A DNA stretch of 64,000 nt from Pseudomonas putida (GCF_002741075.1 NZ_CP016634.1:1008501-1072500), one strand, 5' to 3'. Shown: positions 28,220 through 38,488, counted from the stretch's first letter. Numbers and translations: made by a program. Notes: generated by a model not told the origin, from the letters alone.

Positions 28220-29581
28220 TCAAGGTTTTTCAGCAGCGACCGGCTGGATAATGGCGGGCTCTGTAGGGGGAAGGCCAGCAGCATGAAGCTTATCGGTAAT
28301 CTGCTTCGCAAGGGCATGGTACAGAGAAGTCGGAGATATCCATCCAGAAATGGCCGCCGCCATCAGTGTCGCTGCCAGCATGGGAATGGCTAGATCCGGA
28401 CTGTGTGTCAGCTCAAGCACGATGACCGAGGCGGTCAGTGGGGAGCGGGTTACCCCGGCCAAGTATGCGCCCATTCCGAGCAGTGAGCAGGCTTGCGGGT
28501 CAACGTCAGGTAGCATGCTTAAGAGAGGCTCGAATGCCGCGCCGATGCTCAGCGAAGGCGAAAAGAGCCCGCCAGGAATCCCCGAGAGGTACGAGACGAC
28601 ATTGGCCAGAAACTTCCACAGGAGAAAGCTTGAATCCGTGATCGGTTGGCCTTCCAGCAAGGCACGGGTTTCATCGTACCCGGTGCCGAAAACATGATTG
28701 CCAGAAACCAGACCCAACGAGGCCAGCAGCAATCCGCAGATCGCAGCAAAACGCACCGGATAGCGCCCGCGTACCGCGCATAGCCGCCCAAGCACGCCCT
28801 TGTTAGTGGGCAGTACCAGCTTGGCGTAAAAGCCACCCAGCAGCCCTCCCAGAACTGCGCAGGCAGGTACGATGCTCCAGCCCCAGCCCATCGGCATCCG
28901 ACCGCTGATTTCTCCAAAATAAGCGTAATGCCCCATCAGCCCCAAGGTGACGACTCCACCAATCAGTACCGCAGTGAGCACCAAGCCGCTGAAGCGTTGC
29001 TCGAACGTGCGGCTCAATTCCTCAATGGCAAACACCACCCCCGCCAAAGGTGTGTTGAAGGCCGCCGCGATACCCGCTGCGCCTCCCGCGAGCACCAGGC
29101 CCGCAATGGTTCGCCTGCCATGCAGGCCTAAACGCCGGCCAAAGGTATAGAGCACGGCCGCGCCGATGTGGACGGTGGGGCCTTCGCGGCCAACCGAGCC
29201 GCCGACCAACAGTGCGCCCAACGTCAGGCTCATGCGTGCCGCAGCCACGGGGAGCGAGAGTAATCGGGCGCGCAGCCGTCGAGAGGGCATTTCCAAGGCG
29301 GCTATGACTTGGGGAATGCCGCTGCCCTTGGCATTCTCAAACCATCGCTGCGTCAGATAAGCCAGGAGCGCGAAACCAAGCGGAGTGATGAGCAGAGGTG
29401 ACCAAGGCGCCCATTCCAGCAAGCGCTTGAACGAAGCGAACGCCGCGTCGGCCAGCCAAGCGAACGCCAGGGCAACGAGCCCCACCAGCAGCGCCCCGAC
29501 CCAGAATGCCAGTCGCTGACGCCATTCTCGCCAGCGTGAACGGCGAAGGAGGGAAGGTACAGGACGGGTAGGTTCGGACAT
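28220..29581 (-). CDS. ClC-family chloride channel/transporter
   Basis: 453 residues with 10-12 membrane segments. The ClC selectivity motifs are KGSGIPQVI, GREGPTVHIG with the gating Glu, GIAAAFNTPLAGVVFAIEEL and GLFSPSLSIGAAF. Likely exchanges chloride for protons, or fluoride or nitrate in some family members. No CBS domains. ATG 29581 is preferred to the upstream GTG at 29590. It lies with NhaA, BetT and TrkH, pointing to pH and osmotic balance. Confidence 0.9.
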   Translation of the reverse strand: MSEPTRPVPSLLRRSRWREWRQRLAFWVGALLVGLVALAFAWLADAAFASFKRLLEWAPWSPLLITPLGFALLAYLTQRWFENAKGSGIPQVIAALEMPSRRLRARLLSLPVAAARMSLTLGALLVGGSVGREGPTVHIGAAVLYTFGRRLGLHGRRTIAGLVLAGGAAGIAAAFNTPLAGVVFAIEELSRTFEQRFSGLVLTAVLIGGVVTLGLMGHYAYFGEISGRMPMGWGWSIVPACAVLGGLLGGFYAKLVLPTNKGVLGRLCAVRGRYPVRFAAICGLLLASLGLVSGNHVFGTGYDETRALLEGQPITDSSFLLWKFLANVVSYLSGIPGGLFSPSLSIGAAFEPLLSMLPDVDPQACSLLGMGAYLAGVTRSPLTASVIVLELTHSPDLAIPMLAATLMAAAISGWISPTSLYHALAKQITDKLHAAGLPPTEPAIIQPVAAEKP

Positions 29582-29719
29582 TGCCCACACATGGCTGACT
29601 TGGAAAGCCGTGAGTATGGCGTGTTTTACCGGGCAGGCCTACCCGACACGGGGTGTAGTGGTGCCAGGTGGGGCGATCCACGTGCCCGCTTGCAATGGAC
29701 CGCCCGTGCGAGGTTGGTG

Positions 29720-31081
29720 CTAGGTGGTCGAACGTGCCTTGGTAACAGAGGGGGCTTTTCGTATGCTCCACACCCCCCAGACCAAGCCAAGCGCGGCCGC
29801 GATCAGCGAAGCGGATAACACGCCTAGTTTGGCTGCCCCTAGCGAGCCTGGGTCGACGAAAGCGAGGTTGGCGATGAAGATTGACATGGTGAATCCGATA
29901 CCGGCCAGCAGCCCAATCAAGATAATGCCGCGCCAGGTGACCTCGGCGGGAAGCGCGCACCAGCCCAAGCGCACCATCAGCCAACTGACGCTGACGATCC
30001 CCAGGGGCTTGCCTGCTACCAGGGCGACAGCGACGGCAAGCATTACCCACTGGGGTGTCTCAGCGGACAGATCGACCCCCGAAAGACTTACCCCAGCATT
30101 GGCCAAGGCGAACACCGGCATGATGCCGAAGGCTACCCAGGGGTGCAGGGCACCTTGCATACGTACCACCGGTGGTACCAGTTCGCGCTGCGCCAAGCGC
30201 AGTCGTTTCAGAGGGTCCATGAGGTCGCTGGCATCCTGCTCAGGCGCCTTGGCACGCCCTAGCAATTCTCCGGTAAAACGGGTGATTGCATCCAATGGGC
30301 GCTCACGCATTGGCATCGCGGTCACAGGTGTCATCAGGCCCAGCACAACGCCTGCGAGGGTCGGGTGGGCTCCGGTCAACAGGATCCCCAGCCAAGTGAT
30401 CGCGCCAGGAATGACATAGGCGTAGGCAGCACCCACACCGATCTTCTGAAGCCCGATCACCATTAGCAGGCCGATCACCGCAACAACGAAACCGGTGTAA
30501 TCAAGGCCGCCGGAATAGAAAAACGCGATGATCAGCACTGCGATGATGTCATCAATGATCGCCAGGGCCAGCAGAAACACACGGACGTTCGACGGGATCG
30601 ACTTGCCGAGCAGCGCCAGTACCCCTACCGCGAAGGCGATATCTGTAGCCGTCGGTACTGCCCAGCCTCGTTGTTCTGCCGACGCGTGACCAAAACTCAG
30701 GTAGAGGAGCGCGGGTACCGCTACGCCGCCAATGGCGGCTGCCATGGGTAGCGTGGCTTGGCGCAGACTGGACAGTGCGCCCTCGTGGATCTCGCGACGG
30801 ATCTCCATGCCTACAACCAGAAAGAAGATGGTCATCAAGCCATCATTGATCCAGAAATGCAGGGATTGCGAATAGATCAGCGAGCCCACGCCGAGCGTCA
30901 ACGGCGTATGCCAAAGGGCTTCATAACTGTCGGCAGCCGGGGAGTTCGCCCAGATCAGTGCAGCGACAGCGGCAACCAGTAGAACAATGCCGCTGACCGC
31001 TTCGATGTGCACAAAGCGTTCAAGGTTGGCGAAGGCGCGCTCGGCCAGTTTGTGGGCGCGAGGCAATTCCTTTGTATGCAT
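29720..31081 (-). CDS. nhaA: Sodium/proton antiporter NhaA
   Basis: 453 residues, 11-12 helices. NhaA hallmarks are [41 protein letters not shown] and [19 protein letters not shown] with the ion-binding Asp pair. It expels sodium in exchange for two protons. About 60 residues longer than E. coli NhaA, mainly in the N-terminal lead and in a central loop (residues about 265-305). Reads left, divergent from the betT-like gene. Confidence 0.94.
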   Translation of the reverse strand: MHTKELPRAHKLAERAFANLERFVHIEAVSGIVLLVAAVAALIWANSPAADSYEALWHTPLTLGVGSLIYSQSLHFWINDGLMTIFFLVVGMEIRREIHEGALSSLRQATLPMAAAIGGVAVPALLYLSFGHASAEQRGWAVPTATDIAFAVGVLALLGKSIPSNVRVFLLALAIIDDIIAVLIIAFFYSGGLDYTGFVVAVIGLLMVIGLQKIGVGAAYAYVIPGAITWLGILLTGAHPTLAGVVLGLMTPVTAMPMRERPLDAITRFTGELLGRAKAPEQDASDLMDPLKRLRLAQRELVPPVVRMQGALHPWVAFGIMPVFALANAGVSLSGVDLSAETPQWVMLAVAVALVAGKPLGIVSVSWLMVRLGWCALPAEVTWRGIILIGLLAGIGFTMSIFIANLAFVDPGSLGAAKLGVLSASLIAAALGLVWGVWSIRKAPSVTKARSTT

Positions 31082-31387
31082 AGGCGCAAGTACTCCCGCA
31101 TGGCGGCCCGACCTGCGCTGTTATTTAACCTGCCTCACTGCGCCGTGCAGCTGGCACCCGTCCGTTAGTCTACCGAACAACCACCCTCAGATGAACGAAA
31201 ACCATCGAGCCTGGAACTTCACGCCTCAAGCAGTTGGTTTGAGATTTTTTTCTGTGAACGTTACGGTTAGTGGTTCTTTCGAGCATAGAAAGCTTGGCGA
31301 ACGGGCATTTGTCTGCCTGCTAGCCTTTGGAAATATCGGCGTGCTCCGGCGCGCTGTGCTCATCGCCTTACAAGGAGATCTGCCGCA
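31082..31387. promoter_or_regulatory. Divergent promoter region of nhaA and the betT-like gene
   Basis: 306 bases with no gene. It is AT-richer around 31240-31300, where rightward and leftward promoters are likely. The betT-like start has AAGGAG upstream (31373-31378). No palindrome matching a known BetI or NhaR site was recognised. Confidence 0.45.
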
Positions 31388-33361
31388 ATGACTGCAGCCC
31401 CCAAACCCAGGAGCACCCTCAATCCACCCGTTTTCTTCAGCAGCGCAATACTTATCTTTTTGCTGGTCTTGTACGCCACCGCATTCCAGGAGCATGCCCA
31501 GGCGCTGTTCGAGCAAGTCCAGCAATGGATCATCACCAATGCCAGCTGGTTTTATATTCTTGCTGTAGCGCTGGTCTTGATCAGTGTGGTTTTCCTGGCC
31601 GTCAGTCGTTACGGCGACATCAAGTTAGGCCCTGACCACAGCGAGCCGGATTATCGAAAGAGCAGCTGGTTCGCCATGCTTTTTTCGGCTGGCATGGGGA
31701 TCGGCCTCATGTTCTTCGGCGTGGCCGAACCGGTCATGCATTTCACCACCCCGCCCGTAGGCGATCCCGGCACGGTTGTCGCAGCCCGCGAAGCCATGAA
31801 AATCACTTTTTTTCATTGGGGCCTACATGCCTGGGCAATCTACGCCATCGTCGCGCTGATCCTGGCCTATTTCAGCTTTCGCCACGGCCTACCGTTAACT
31901 TTGCGTTCAGCGCTCTATCCGCTGATCGGTGAACGGATCTATGGCCCAATAGGGCATGCCGTGGATGTGTTCGCCATTCTCGGCACGGTGTTCGGTGTGG
32001 CGACCTCGTTGGGGTATGGGGTGCTGCAAATCAACAGTGGTTTTCACCACGTGTTTGGTTTGCCGGTAAATACCACCGTGCAAGTCATCCTCATCGCCGC
32101 CACCTGTGCGTTGGCGACGCTTTCGGTGGCTAGCGGCCTGGATAAAGGTATTCGCATCCTGTCCGAGCTTAATCTGAGCCTGGCAGTGATCTTGATGCTG
32201 TTCGTGCTGTTACTTGGGCCTACGGTATTTCTGCTGCAGACTTACATACAGAATACTGGCGCCTACCTTTCGGAGATCGTCAATAAAACCTTCAATCTCT
32301 ATGCATACGAGCCCACTGATTGGATCGGTGGCTGGACCTTGCTGTATTGGGGCTGGTGGTTGTCTTGGTCGCCCTTCGTGGGCCTGTTCATTGCACGTAT
32401 TTCACGAGGGCGGACCATCCGTGAGTTCGTCTGCGGCGTACTGTTCGTTCCCGCGGGTTTCACTTTGCTGTGGATGACGGTATTCGGCGACTCGGCGATC
32501 CATATGATCCTCAACGATGGCGTAAAGGATCTGGCCGCGGTGGTCAATGAAGACAGTTCTCTCGCCTTGTTTGCCTTCCTGGAGCATTTTCCCTTCTCCA
32601 GCGTCATTTCGTTGGTCGCGGTGCTCATGGTGGTGGTGTTCTTCGTGACCTCGGCGGACTCTGGTGCGCTGGTGGTGGACATGCTGGCCTCCTCCGGGCA
32701 AGGGCATTCACCGCTGTGGCAACGCATCTTCTGGTCAGTCTGCATTGGCGCGGTCGCGATCGCGTTGTTGCTGGCCAACGGTCTCAAGGCGTTGCAGACC
32801 GCGACCATTGCGAGCGCTTTGCCGTTCGCCGCCATCCTGCTGATCGCGATTTGGGGTTTGTTCAAGGCGCTTGGTCTTGATGCGACTCGCCGCGGGTTAC
32901 GTCATCAAGCATTGCCAGGCCTGCGGCATACCCGCCACCCTCATGGCGGTTGGCAGCGGAGATTGCGCAATATCGCAATGATGCCGCGTCGAGCCCATGT
33001 GACCCGCTTTATCGCCGAGGTGGTGAAGCCAGCCTGTGAAGAGGTTGCCCTGGAACTGCGTAAGCAAGGCTACGACGTGATGGTGAACGAGCGCGATGAT
33101 GGGCGGGTATCGCTGGAGCTTTCCCATGCCGGCGAGGGACGTTTCCTCTACGAGGTGCGGCCACGGGCCTTCAATACGCCAAGCTTCATTATGCGTGACA
33201 CCGAAGACGGTGCTGATGCCCGTAAATATTTCCGTGCGCAAGTGCATCTGCGAGAAGGTGGCCAGGACTATGACATCATGGGGTGGAGTCGTGATGATGT
33301 GATTGGCGACATCCTGGATCAGTACGAGCGCCACCTGCATTACTTGCATGTGGTGAGCTGA
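31388..33361 (+). CDS. betT: BCCT-family choline/betaine transporter, BetT-like
   Basis: 657 residues: twelve helices with the BCCT signature GMGIGLMFFGVAEPVMHF at about residue 100 and the Trp-rich helix GGWTLLYWGWWLSWSPFVGLF, then a hydrophilic C-terminal domain of about 140 residues. Length and tail match proton-coupled choline transporter BetT rather than the shorter betaine carriers, and the tail is the osmosensory part in BetT-like proteins. No bet dehydrogenase genes are near, so the imported solute is inferred. Confidence 0.85.
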   Translation: MTAAPKPRSTLNPPVFFSSAILIFLLVLYATAFQEHAQALFEQVQQWIITNASWFYILAVALVLISVVFLAVSRYGDIKLGPDHSEPDYRKSSWFAMLFSAGMGIGLMFFGVAEPVMHFTTPPVGDPGTVVAAREAMKITFFHWGLHAWAIYAIVALILAYFSFRHGLPLTLRSALYPLIGERIYGPIGHAVDVFAILGTVFGVATSLGYGVLQINSGFHHVFGLPVNTTVQVILIAATCALATLSVASGLDKGIRILSELNLSLAVILMLFVLLLGPTVFLLQTYIQNTGAYLSEIVNKTFNLYAYEPTDWIGGWTLLYWGWWLSWSPFVGLFIARISRGRTIREFVCGVLFVPAGFTLLWMTVFGDSAIHMILNDGVKDLAAVVNEDSSLALFAFLEHFPFSSVISLVAVLMVVVFFVTSADSGALVVDMLASSGQGHSPLWQRIFWSVCIGAVAIALLLANGLKALQTATIASALPFAAILLIAIWGLFKALGLDATRRGLRHQALPGLRHTRHPHGGWQRRLRNIAMMPRRAHVTRFIAEVVKPACEEVALELRKQGYDVMVNERDDGRVSLELSHAGEGRFLYEVRPRAFNTPSFIMRDTEDGADARKYFRAQVHLREGGQDYDIMGWSRDDVIGDILDQYERHLHYLHVVS

Positions 33362-33467
33362 AAGAGATTCTGTCCAGCCCTTGCACAGTTAGGGCAGGGC
33401 GGTTGGCCTGCTGTCCAGGGGCGGGTTTTCACAGGACCAGAAGTCTACTGCAGCAATACGTTCGCTC

Positions 33468-33492
33468 GGCGGTCCTAACCAATAGGACCGCC
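33468..33492. terminator. Hairpin between convergent betT-like and trkH genes
   Basis: Perfect ten-base stem GGCGGTCCTA with TAGGACCGCC and a five-base loop. Likely a shared terminator, although T runs are short. Confidence 0.6.
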
Positions 33493-33527
33493 CAACTTTG
33501 TGGCTGATCTGTTGTGTGACGTCTGGC

Positions 33528-35003
33528 CTAGAATCGCCAGAAAGCTGGAGAGACGAGTACCAGCACGGTGAGGATTTCGAGCCGTCCAAGCAGCATGCCT
33601 ACCGTCAGCAGCCATTTCGCAGCGTCCGACAACGAGGCGAAATTACCTGCAGGACCAATAATTCCACCCAGGCCCGGACCAACGTTGCACACGGCGGTGG
33701 CGGCCCCGCTCAACGCCGTCGTCCAGTCGAGACCCAGCAGAGAGAGGCCAAGGGCGATGACTGCAATGGTGACCGAGAAAAAGAAGGAAAACGTCAGCAG
33801 TGAGCGCACGATCTCTTCATCGATGGGGTGCCCATTGTATTTTTTCGAGATCGTTGCTCTTGGGTGGATCAATTGTTTCAGACTGCTGACTAGCAAGGCC
33901 GCAGCTACCTGGAAGCGAAATATCTTCAGACCGCCAGCGGTAGACCCTGAGCAGCCGCCGACAAACGTCAGGTAAAAGAACAGCATGATGGCGAAACTAC
34001 CCCAGAGCGTGTAATCACCTACGGCAATGCCCGTGGTGGTCACCACCGAGGTCACGTTGACCGCAACGATACGAAACGCATCCCACCAGGAGAGGTCGCT
34101 ATGCCCGCTCAGCCAGGTCCCGACCGCGACCCACACGAAGACGAGGAAACCCAGGAAGCCGCGGACCTGATGGTCTTTGAGCAGGGCGCGCCGATGGCCA
34201 CGTAAGGTGGCCACGTATAGGGTGAAGGGCAGGCTGCCGAGGATCATGATGACCACGGCCACCCAATGCACTGCCGGTTGCACCCAATGACCCAGCGAGG
34301 CATCCGAAGTGGAGAATCCTCCGGTCGAAATCAGTGACATTGAATGATTGATAGCTTCGAACGGTGTCATGCCGGCAGCCCACAACGCCCATGCTCCCAG
34401 CGCTGTAAGGCCCAGATAAACCAGCAGGATCAGCTTGGCCGCCACATGCGAGCGTGGTGTCACTTTGTCGGACCAATCCGAAGACTCGGTCTGGAACAGG
34501 CGCATGCCGCCCACGCGCAGCAGTGGGAGGATCGCTACGGCCATGCCGATAAAGCCGATGCCTCCCAGCCAGTGCAGCAGGGAGCGCCAGATCAGTAGCC
34601 CCGGCGATGCACTGTCCAGGCCAGTCAGCACCGTCGAGCCGGTGGTGGTGATTCCCGACATGGTTTCGAAGAACGCGTCTGTGTAACTGATGTGTCGAAT
34701 GAACACCATCGGCAGGGCCGCAAATGCGCACACGATGACCCAGCTCGCCGTCGTGAGGAAATACATGTCCCTGGCCCGCAGTTGCGGTGTGTCGGGTACT
34801 CCTCGGGCCACCATGACCAGGCCGGCGCACAGGACGATGAGGCTCGACCAGACGAATGCGCCGAGGTCGTCGCTGCGGTCATGCAGCAGCAGCGTCAGCA
34901 TCGGGATCACCATGCTGACGGCCAGGGTAATCAGGAATACACCAATAATGAAGGCGATGAAACGCAATGCGGGAAGCGGCATTGAGTGAGCTCGTTTGGA
35001 CAT
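33528..35003 (-). CDS. trkH: Potassium uptake protein TrkH/TrkG family
   Basis: 491 residues with four repeated membrane-pore-membrane units. Filter-like motifs include ETMSGITTTGSTVLTGLD, SLISTGGFSTSD, VTSVVTTTGIAVGDY and GAATAVCNVGPGLGG, each with the key Gly of the potassium filter. It is the membrane part of a Trk system and needs the NAD-binding TrkA, which is not in the window. Reads left, convergent with betT. Confidence 0.93.
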   Translation of the reverse strand: MSKRAHSMPLPALRFIAFIIGVFLITLAVSMVIPMLTLLLHDRSDDLGAFVWSSLIVLCAGLVMVARGVPDTPQLRARDMYFLTTASWVIVCAFAALPMVFIRHISYTDAFFETMSGITTTGSTVLTGLDSASPGLLIWRSLLHWLGGIGFIGMAVAILPLLRVGGMRLFQTESSDWSDKVTPRSHVAAKLILLVYLGLTALGAWALWAAGMTPFEAINHSMSLISTGGFSTSDASLGHWVQPAVHWVAVVIMILGSLPFTLYVATLRGHRRALLKDHQVRGFLGFLVFVWVAVGTWLSGHSDLSWWDAFRIVAVNVTSVVTTTGIAVGDYTLWGSFAIMLFFYLTFVGGCSGSTAGGLKIFRFQVAAALLVSSLKQLIHPRATISKKYNGHPIDEEIVRSLLTFSFFFSVTIAVIALGLSLLGLDWTTALSGAATAVCNVGPGLGGIIGPAGNFASLSDAAKWLLTVGMLLGRLEILTVLVLVSPAFWRF

Positions 35004-35167
35004 TGCCGGCAGTATTGCCTGCTGTACGGCAATGTCGAGTAAAAATGGCGTAAAGTCGTGGGAGGGAATTGTCTATCTGATGCGTGCCGCCTATCACACA
35101 GGGTTTTCCGCGGCAATCGATGCCGTTATGCTCCCTATTCAAGAGCAGGTTTACCAGGATTGTGAAC

Positions 35168-35887
35168 ATGGCTAGACACCTGCTAACGCTGACGGCGGCC
35201 TTGCTGTTCTGTACACCGCTATGCGCCCAGCAGATCCAGCGTCAATTGGGTGATTTTGATTTCAAGCTCAGTACCAACGGCTCCCGTTCGATGGCGCAGG
35301 GGCTGATTTCTCCCAGTGCGGTCGGCGCCTTCCATGGCGGTGTGGATGTCAGTCATTCCAGTGGTTTGTACCTGGGGCAATACGCACCGAGTTTGGGCCT
35401 GTCACCCAACTCGACCCTCAAACTGGACAGTTACTTCGGCTATAAACGCCAATTCGATGACAGCCTGGGCTTCGAAGCCGGGCTTATCCATTACAGCCAG
35501 CCGAACCTTGCCAACAGCGACAGCTATGCCCTGTATGGCGGTTTTTCGACTTTCGACAGCCGCTTCGGAGGGGCTTGGAGAAACAACCCCAATAACCGCA
35601 CAGGCACGTTATTTATCGATTTAGGCCGTTTACCTTTCTTTCAAGTCGACCTCGCGCTGAAAGTTGCGCACCATCGCCTAGGTACCCCTTTTACCATCGG
35701 CGATGGTAGCCAGGTGGATCATTTCAATGACTGGTCATTGGCGCTATCTCGCCCATGGCTGGGGGTCGATCTTAACCTCATCTACAGCAGTTCCGACTTG
35801 CAGCGCTCCGGCTGCGATGCGTATGCCGGAATTAATAGTTACTGTGAAAGCATGGTGATGTTCAAGGCGCAGCGAAGCTTTTTCTGA
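35168..35887 (+). CDS. TorF/Gcw_chp-like putative outer-membrane porin
   Basis: 239 residues: a signal peptide (about 1-21, ending CAQ), then amphipathic beta strands such as GLYLGQYAPSLGL, LDSYFGYKRQFDDSLGFEAG and SYALYGGFSTFD, ending in an aromatic residue (SFF). This pattern fits the TIGR02001-type outer-membrane family. A small Cys pair (SGCDAYAGINSYC) lies near the end. A barrel is likely; transport role unproven. Fourth membrane-transport gene type in this block. Confidence 0.65.
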   Translation: MARHLLTLTAALLFCTPLCAQQIQRQLGDFDFKLSTNGSRSMAQGLISPSAVGAFHGGVDVSHSSGLYLGQYAPSLGLSPNSTLKLDSYFGYKRQFDDSLGFEAGLIHYSQPNLANSDSYALYGGFSTFDSRFGGAWRNNPNNRTGTLFIDLGRLPFFQVDLALKVAHHRLGTPFTIGDGSQVDHFNDWSLALSRPWLGVDLNLIYSSSDLQRSGCDAYAGINSYCESMVMFKAQRSFF

Positions 35888-35928
35888 ATTTCAGCCATCC
35901 TTGGCAAAGAGCGCTTAGCCGGCAGTAT

Positions 35929-35949
35929 AAAAAACCTTGAGACCAAGGT
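35929..35949 (-). terminator. Minus-strand terminator left of the MFS remnant
   Basis: On the minus strand ACCTTG and CAAGGT form a stem around a four-base loop, followed by TTTTTT. It would end leftward transcripts, perhaps of the gene whose 3' end was replaced when the MFS gene decayed. Confidence 0.6.
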
Positions 35950-36027
35950 CAGGCAAGGCGAAAACAGCCGAGGAACGGTTGGCGCCGCGCTCGGCTTTAT
36001 GGGTTGCAAATGAGCATTCCGAGGCAG

Positions 36028-37003
36028 GTTGCGATTGTTGGCCACATTGAAGAGGCTAAACCCAAAGCCACACAGCAGACTCAGTGGGACCAGCATCAGG
36101 GCTGAGCCTGTTGTCTGAACCTGTGAAGCGGCGCCGAGCCCGATAGCAAGGCATAGGCCGCCCAACAAACACTGCCCTGTGGTGGGCGCTCGGTCCGCAA
36201 GGCGACCCGCGAACGGCGCCGTCAAGGCAACCATCAAGGGCCAGGGCGCCAAGAGTAGCCCCGCCATCCAGGCTCCCAGGCCAAGCGTATGCTGCAGGAA
36301 GAACGACAGGGCCACCATGCCTGCCGTTTGGCCCGCGAAGCACAAGATCGAACTGATCACGGACAGGCGCAAGGATCGGCAGGCCAGTAGATCTAACGGG
36401 AGCAGTGGTGCTGCCTTGGTCTTTTCTCTTCGCACCAACAGCCACAGTTGAATGAAGGCGCCGGCCAGCAATGCACCCGCAGCCGCCGGGCTGCTGGTGG
36501 CGACCCCGGCGGCAGCGATCAGTGCCGCGAAAGCCCCTGCGTTCAACAGCATGCTGATGAAGTCCAGAGCGTGCGATGTGCAGGACGAGTCTGGCAATGC
36601 CCTTGAGGCGAACAACACGGCCGCCGCCAGTGGAAGGGGCGCCGCAAAAAGCCAGGGCCACTGCGCAATCGTCAGACGTCCCGCTCCGATCACTGGGCCG
36701 GCGGCCGATGACAAGGCAACGGCCAAGGCATTCCAGCCGATGGCGACACCGAGTCGCCGATGCGTGACCACTCGGCGTATTAGCGCCATTCCCAAGGCCA
36801 TCACCGCAGCCCCGCCCAGACCCTGCAAAAAACGGCCAGCGATGAGGCATGGTAGGGAAGGGGAGAGCGCACAAAGCACGCTGGCGCCGGTGAACAACCA
36901 CACGCCCCAACCGAATACCCGACGGTAACCAAGACGCTCCCCGAGTGCAGCACAGGGCAGCAGCGCCATCAGCAGCGCTGCCTGGTAGGCGGTCAGTATC
37001 CAG
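36028..37003 (-). pseudogene. MFS drug-exporter remnant, both ends lost
   Basis: The reading frame contains MFS (DHA2-like) helices: WILTAYQAALLMALLPCAAL, ERLGYRRVFGWG, GRFLQGLGGAAVMALGMALI, then further helices up to GFGFSLFNVANNRN. The N-terminal first helix is missing: the frame runs into a stop (TGA near 37058) with no start codon, and LysR sequence on the other strand takes over at about 37004. The C-terminus loses homology-like character after NNRN and ends in unrelated residues. Probably a broken efflux gene once divergent from the neighbouring LysR gene. Confidence 0.75.
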
Positions 37004-37434
37004 GTGGCTCGGGTCAGCCAACTGGTGAACGAGGCCCAGGCGGTCTTGCGCCCGTCTCAGACGCTTGATCTTAAGCGACTGGTTAGAACCTTCACCCTGC
37101 GGACCAGCGAGGGCTTCGTGGAGTGTTTCGGACCGGCGCTCATTGCCCGAATTGGCGAGCAAGCCCCCGCTGTGCGCTTGGGCTTGAACGCAAGGTGATG
37201 ACAATCGTCGGAGGCTTTTCAACCGCAGTGGGGCTAGCCAGGGTGTCCGACCTTATCGCCTGCGTGCCCGAACGCCATACTGCCAACCTACGTCAGGGCA
37301 TGCACACCTTCACCCTACCAGTACCCACACCAACGTTTACCGTGTCACTGCTCTGGCATCCGCGCTTCGCAGCGGACCCTGCCCACCAGTGGTTGCGCAA
37401 CGTGTTGCGAGAGATCTGCGCCGAAAACCGTTGA
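36989..37434 (+). pseudogene. LysR-type regulator remnant with two deletions
   Basis: Two pieces in different frames. Piece one (to about 37198) encodes LVNEAQAVLRPSQTLDLK and TFTLRTSEGFVECFGPALI, the start of a LysR effector domain. Piece two (from about 37180) encodes VMTIVGGFSTAVGLARVSDL and LLWHPRFAADPAHQWLR, its C-terminal end. The helix-turn-helix part and about 65 residues of the middle are gone, and the join is out of frame. Its 5' break coincides with the 5' break of the MFS remnant, so one deletion probably removed both starts. Confidence 0.8.
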
Positions 37435-37567
37435 GCGCAGCGTTGTTCCATCTCATCGTGCCTTGGCCAGCGTCAGGTGCGCTGACGGATAAAGCGCAAC
37501 CGACCCCGTCGTGCAAATACCTTTAACATGGCGCAGGACCGGTCCCCCATCGTTGAAAGAGACTTGT

Positions 37568-38488
37568 ATGGAGTTACGTCAGCTTCGCTATTTCCTGAGT
37601 GTATTGGAGTACGGCAGCCTTGGCAGAGCGGCGCTCGAACTCGGGGTCGGCGCTTCTGCATTGAGCCAGCAACTGTCGAAGCTGGAGAGCGAAGTGAGTA
37701 CGCGGTTGCTGACGCGGTCGAGTACCGGCGTATCGCCGACCGCGGCGGGCCTGGCCTTCGAATACCACGCACGCCTGGCGCTTCGTCAGGCGGAGCATGC
37801 GGTCCTTGCGGCGCAAAGTGGTCGTATGAGTGGTTATGCCAGCGTGGGATTGGCGCCGACTACTGCATCGATTCTTGGCCTGGCCTTGATCGACAGGATG
37901 CGCGAACGCTATCCCGATATCCGTCTGCATCTGGTGGAAATGCTGTCGGGGTATCTGATGAATCAACTCAATGCCAGGCACCTTGACCTGGCGGTGCTGT
38001 TCCAGGCAGAGGCTGGGCCCAGGCTCGATGTCCGGCCGCTTTTGAAGGAGCGGCTGTTCGTCCTGGTTCCCGCCCCGCTGGTCAAAGCCGATTGGGGGGA
38101 CTCCCTCACGCTGCAACAGATCGCAACGCTTGCGTTGGTGATGCCCAGCACACAGCACGGGTTGCGTACCACATTGCGCTCGATTTTCGAACGTGCCGGG
38201 TTGGAGGCCAACATCGTCATGGAAGTCGATGGTCTGTCGCTGTTGATGGATTGTGTCTGTGCAGGTCATGCCGCCACCATTCAGCCTGGCGCGACGGTGG
38301 CCCGAGCGCATCAGGCGGGCTTGCGCGTGTTTGCCATCGATCAAGCACAGGCGCAGCGTCGCAATGTGATCGTCAGCCTCGCCGATGACGAACTCTCGCC
38401 GGCCGCATTGGCAACGCGCATCGTTCTGCAGGAGGTCGCCCGGGAATTGGTGGAGCAAGGCCAATGGCCTGGCGCCCGGTTGCTGTGA
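37568..38488 (+). CDS. tcuR: LysR-type regulator, probable tcu operon regulator
   Basis: 306 residues. Winged helix begins MELRQLRYFLSVLEYGSLG with the recognition region ASALSQQLSKLESEV; effector domain from about residue 90. It lies 148 bases upstream of tcuA in the same direction. In other bacteria TcuR, a LysR protein, activates tricarballylate genes, so the assignment rests on position plus family. It is intact, unlike the LysR remnant just upstream. Confidence 0.75.
   Translation: MELRQLRYFLSVLEYGSLGRAALELGVGASALSQQLSKLESEVSTRLLTRSSTGVSPTAAGLAFEYHARLALRQAEHAVLAAQSGRMSGYASVGLAPTTASILGLALIDRMRERYPDIRLHLVEMLSGYLMNQLNARHLDLAVLFQAEAGPRLDVRPLLKERLFVLVPAPLVKADWGDSLTLQQIATLALVMPSTQHGLRTTLRSIFERAGLEANIVMEVDGLSLLMDCVCAGHAATIQPGATVARAHQAGLRVFAIDQAQAQRRNVIVSLADDELSPAALATRIVLQEVARELVEQGQWPGARLL

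Noticed and set aside
28020..28223. Small open frames in the region after tRNA-Val
   Set aside because: No ribosome site, no motif and overlapping frames on both strands.
27821..37434. Calling the block a formal genomic island with att sites
   Set aside because: No integrase and no repeated tRNA 3' end was seen; only location and gene content support it.
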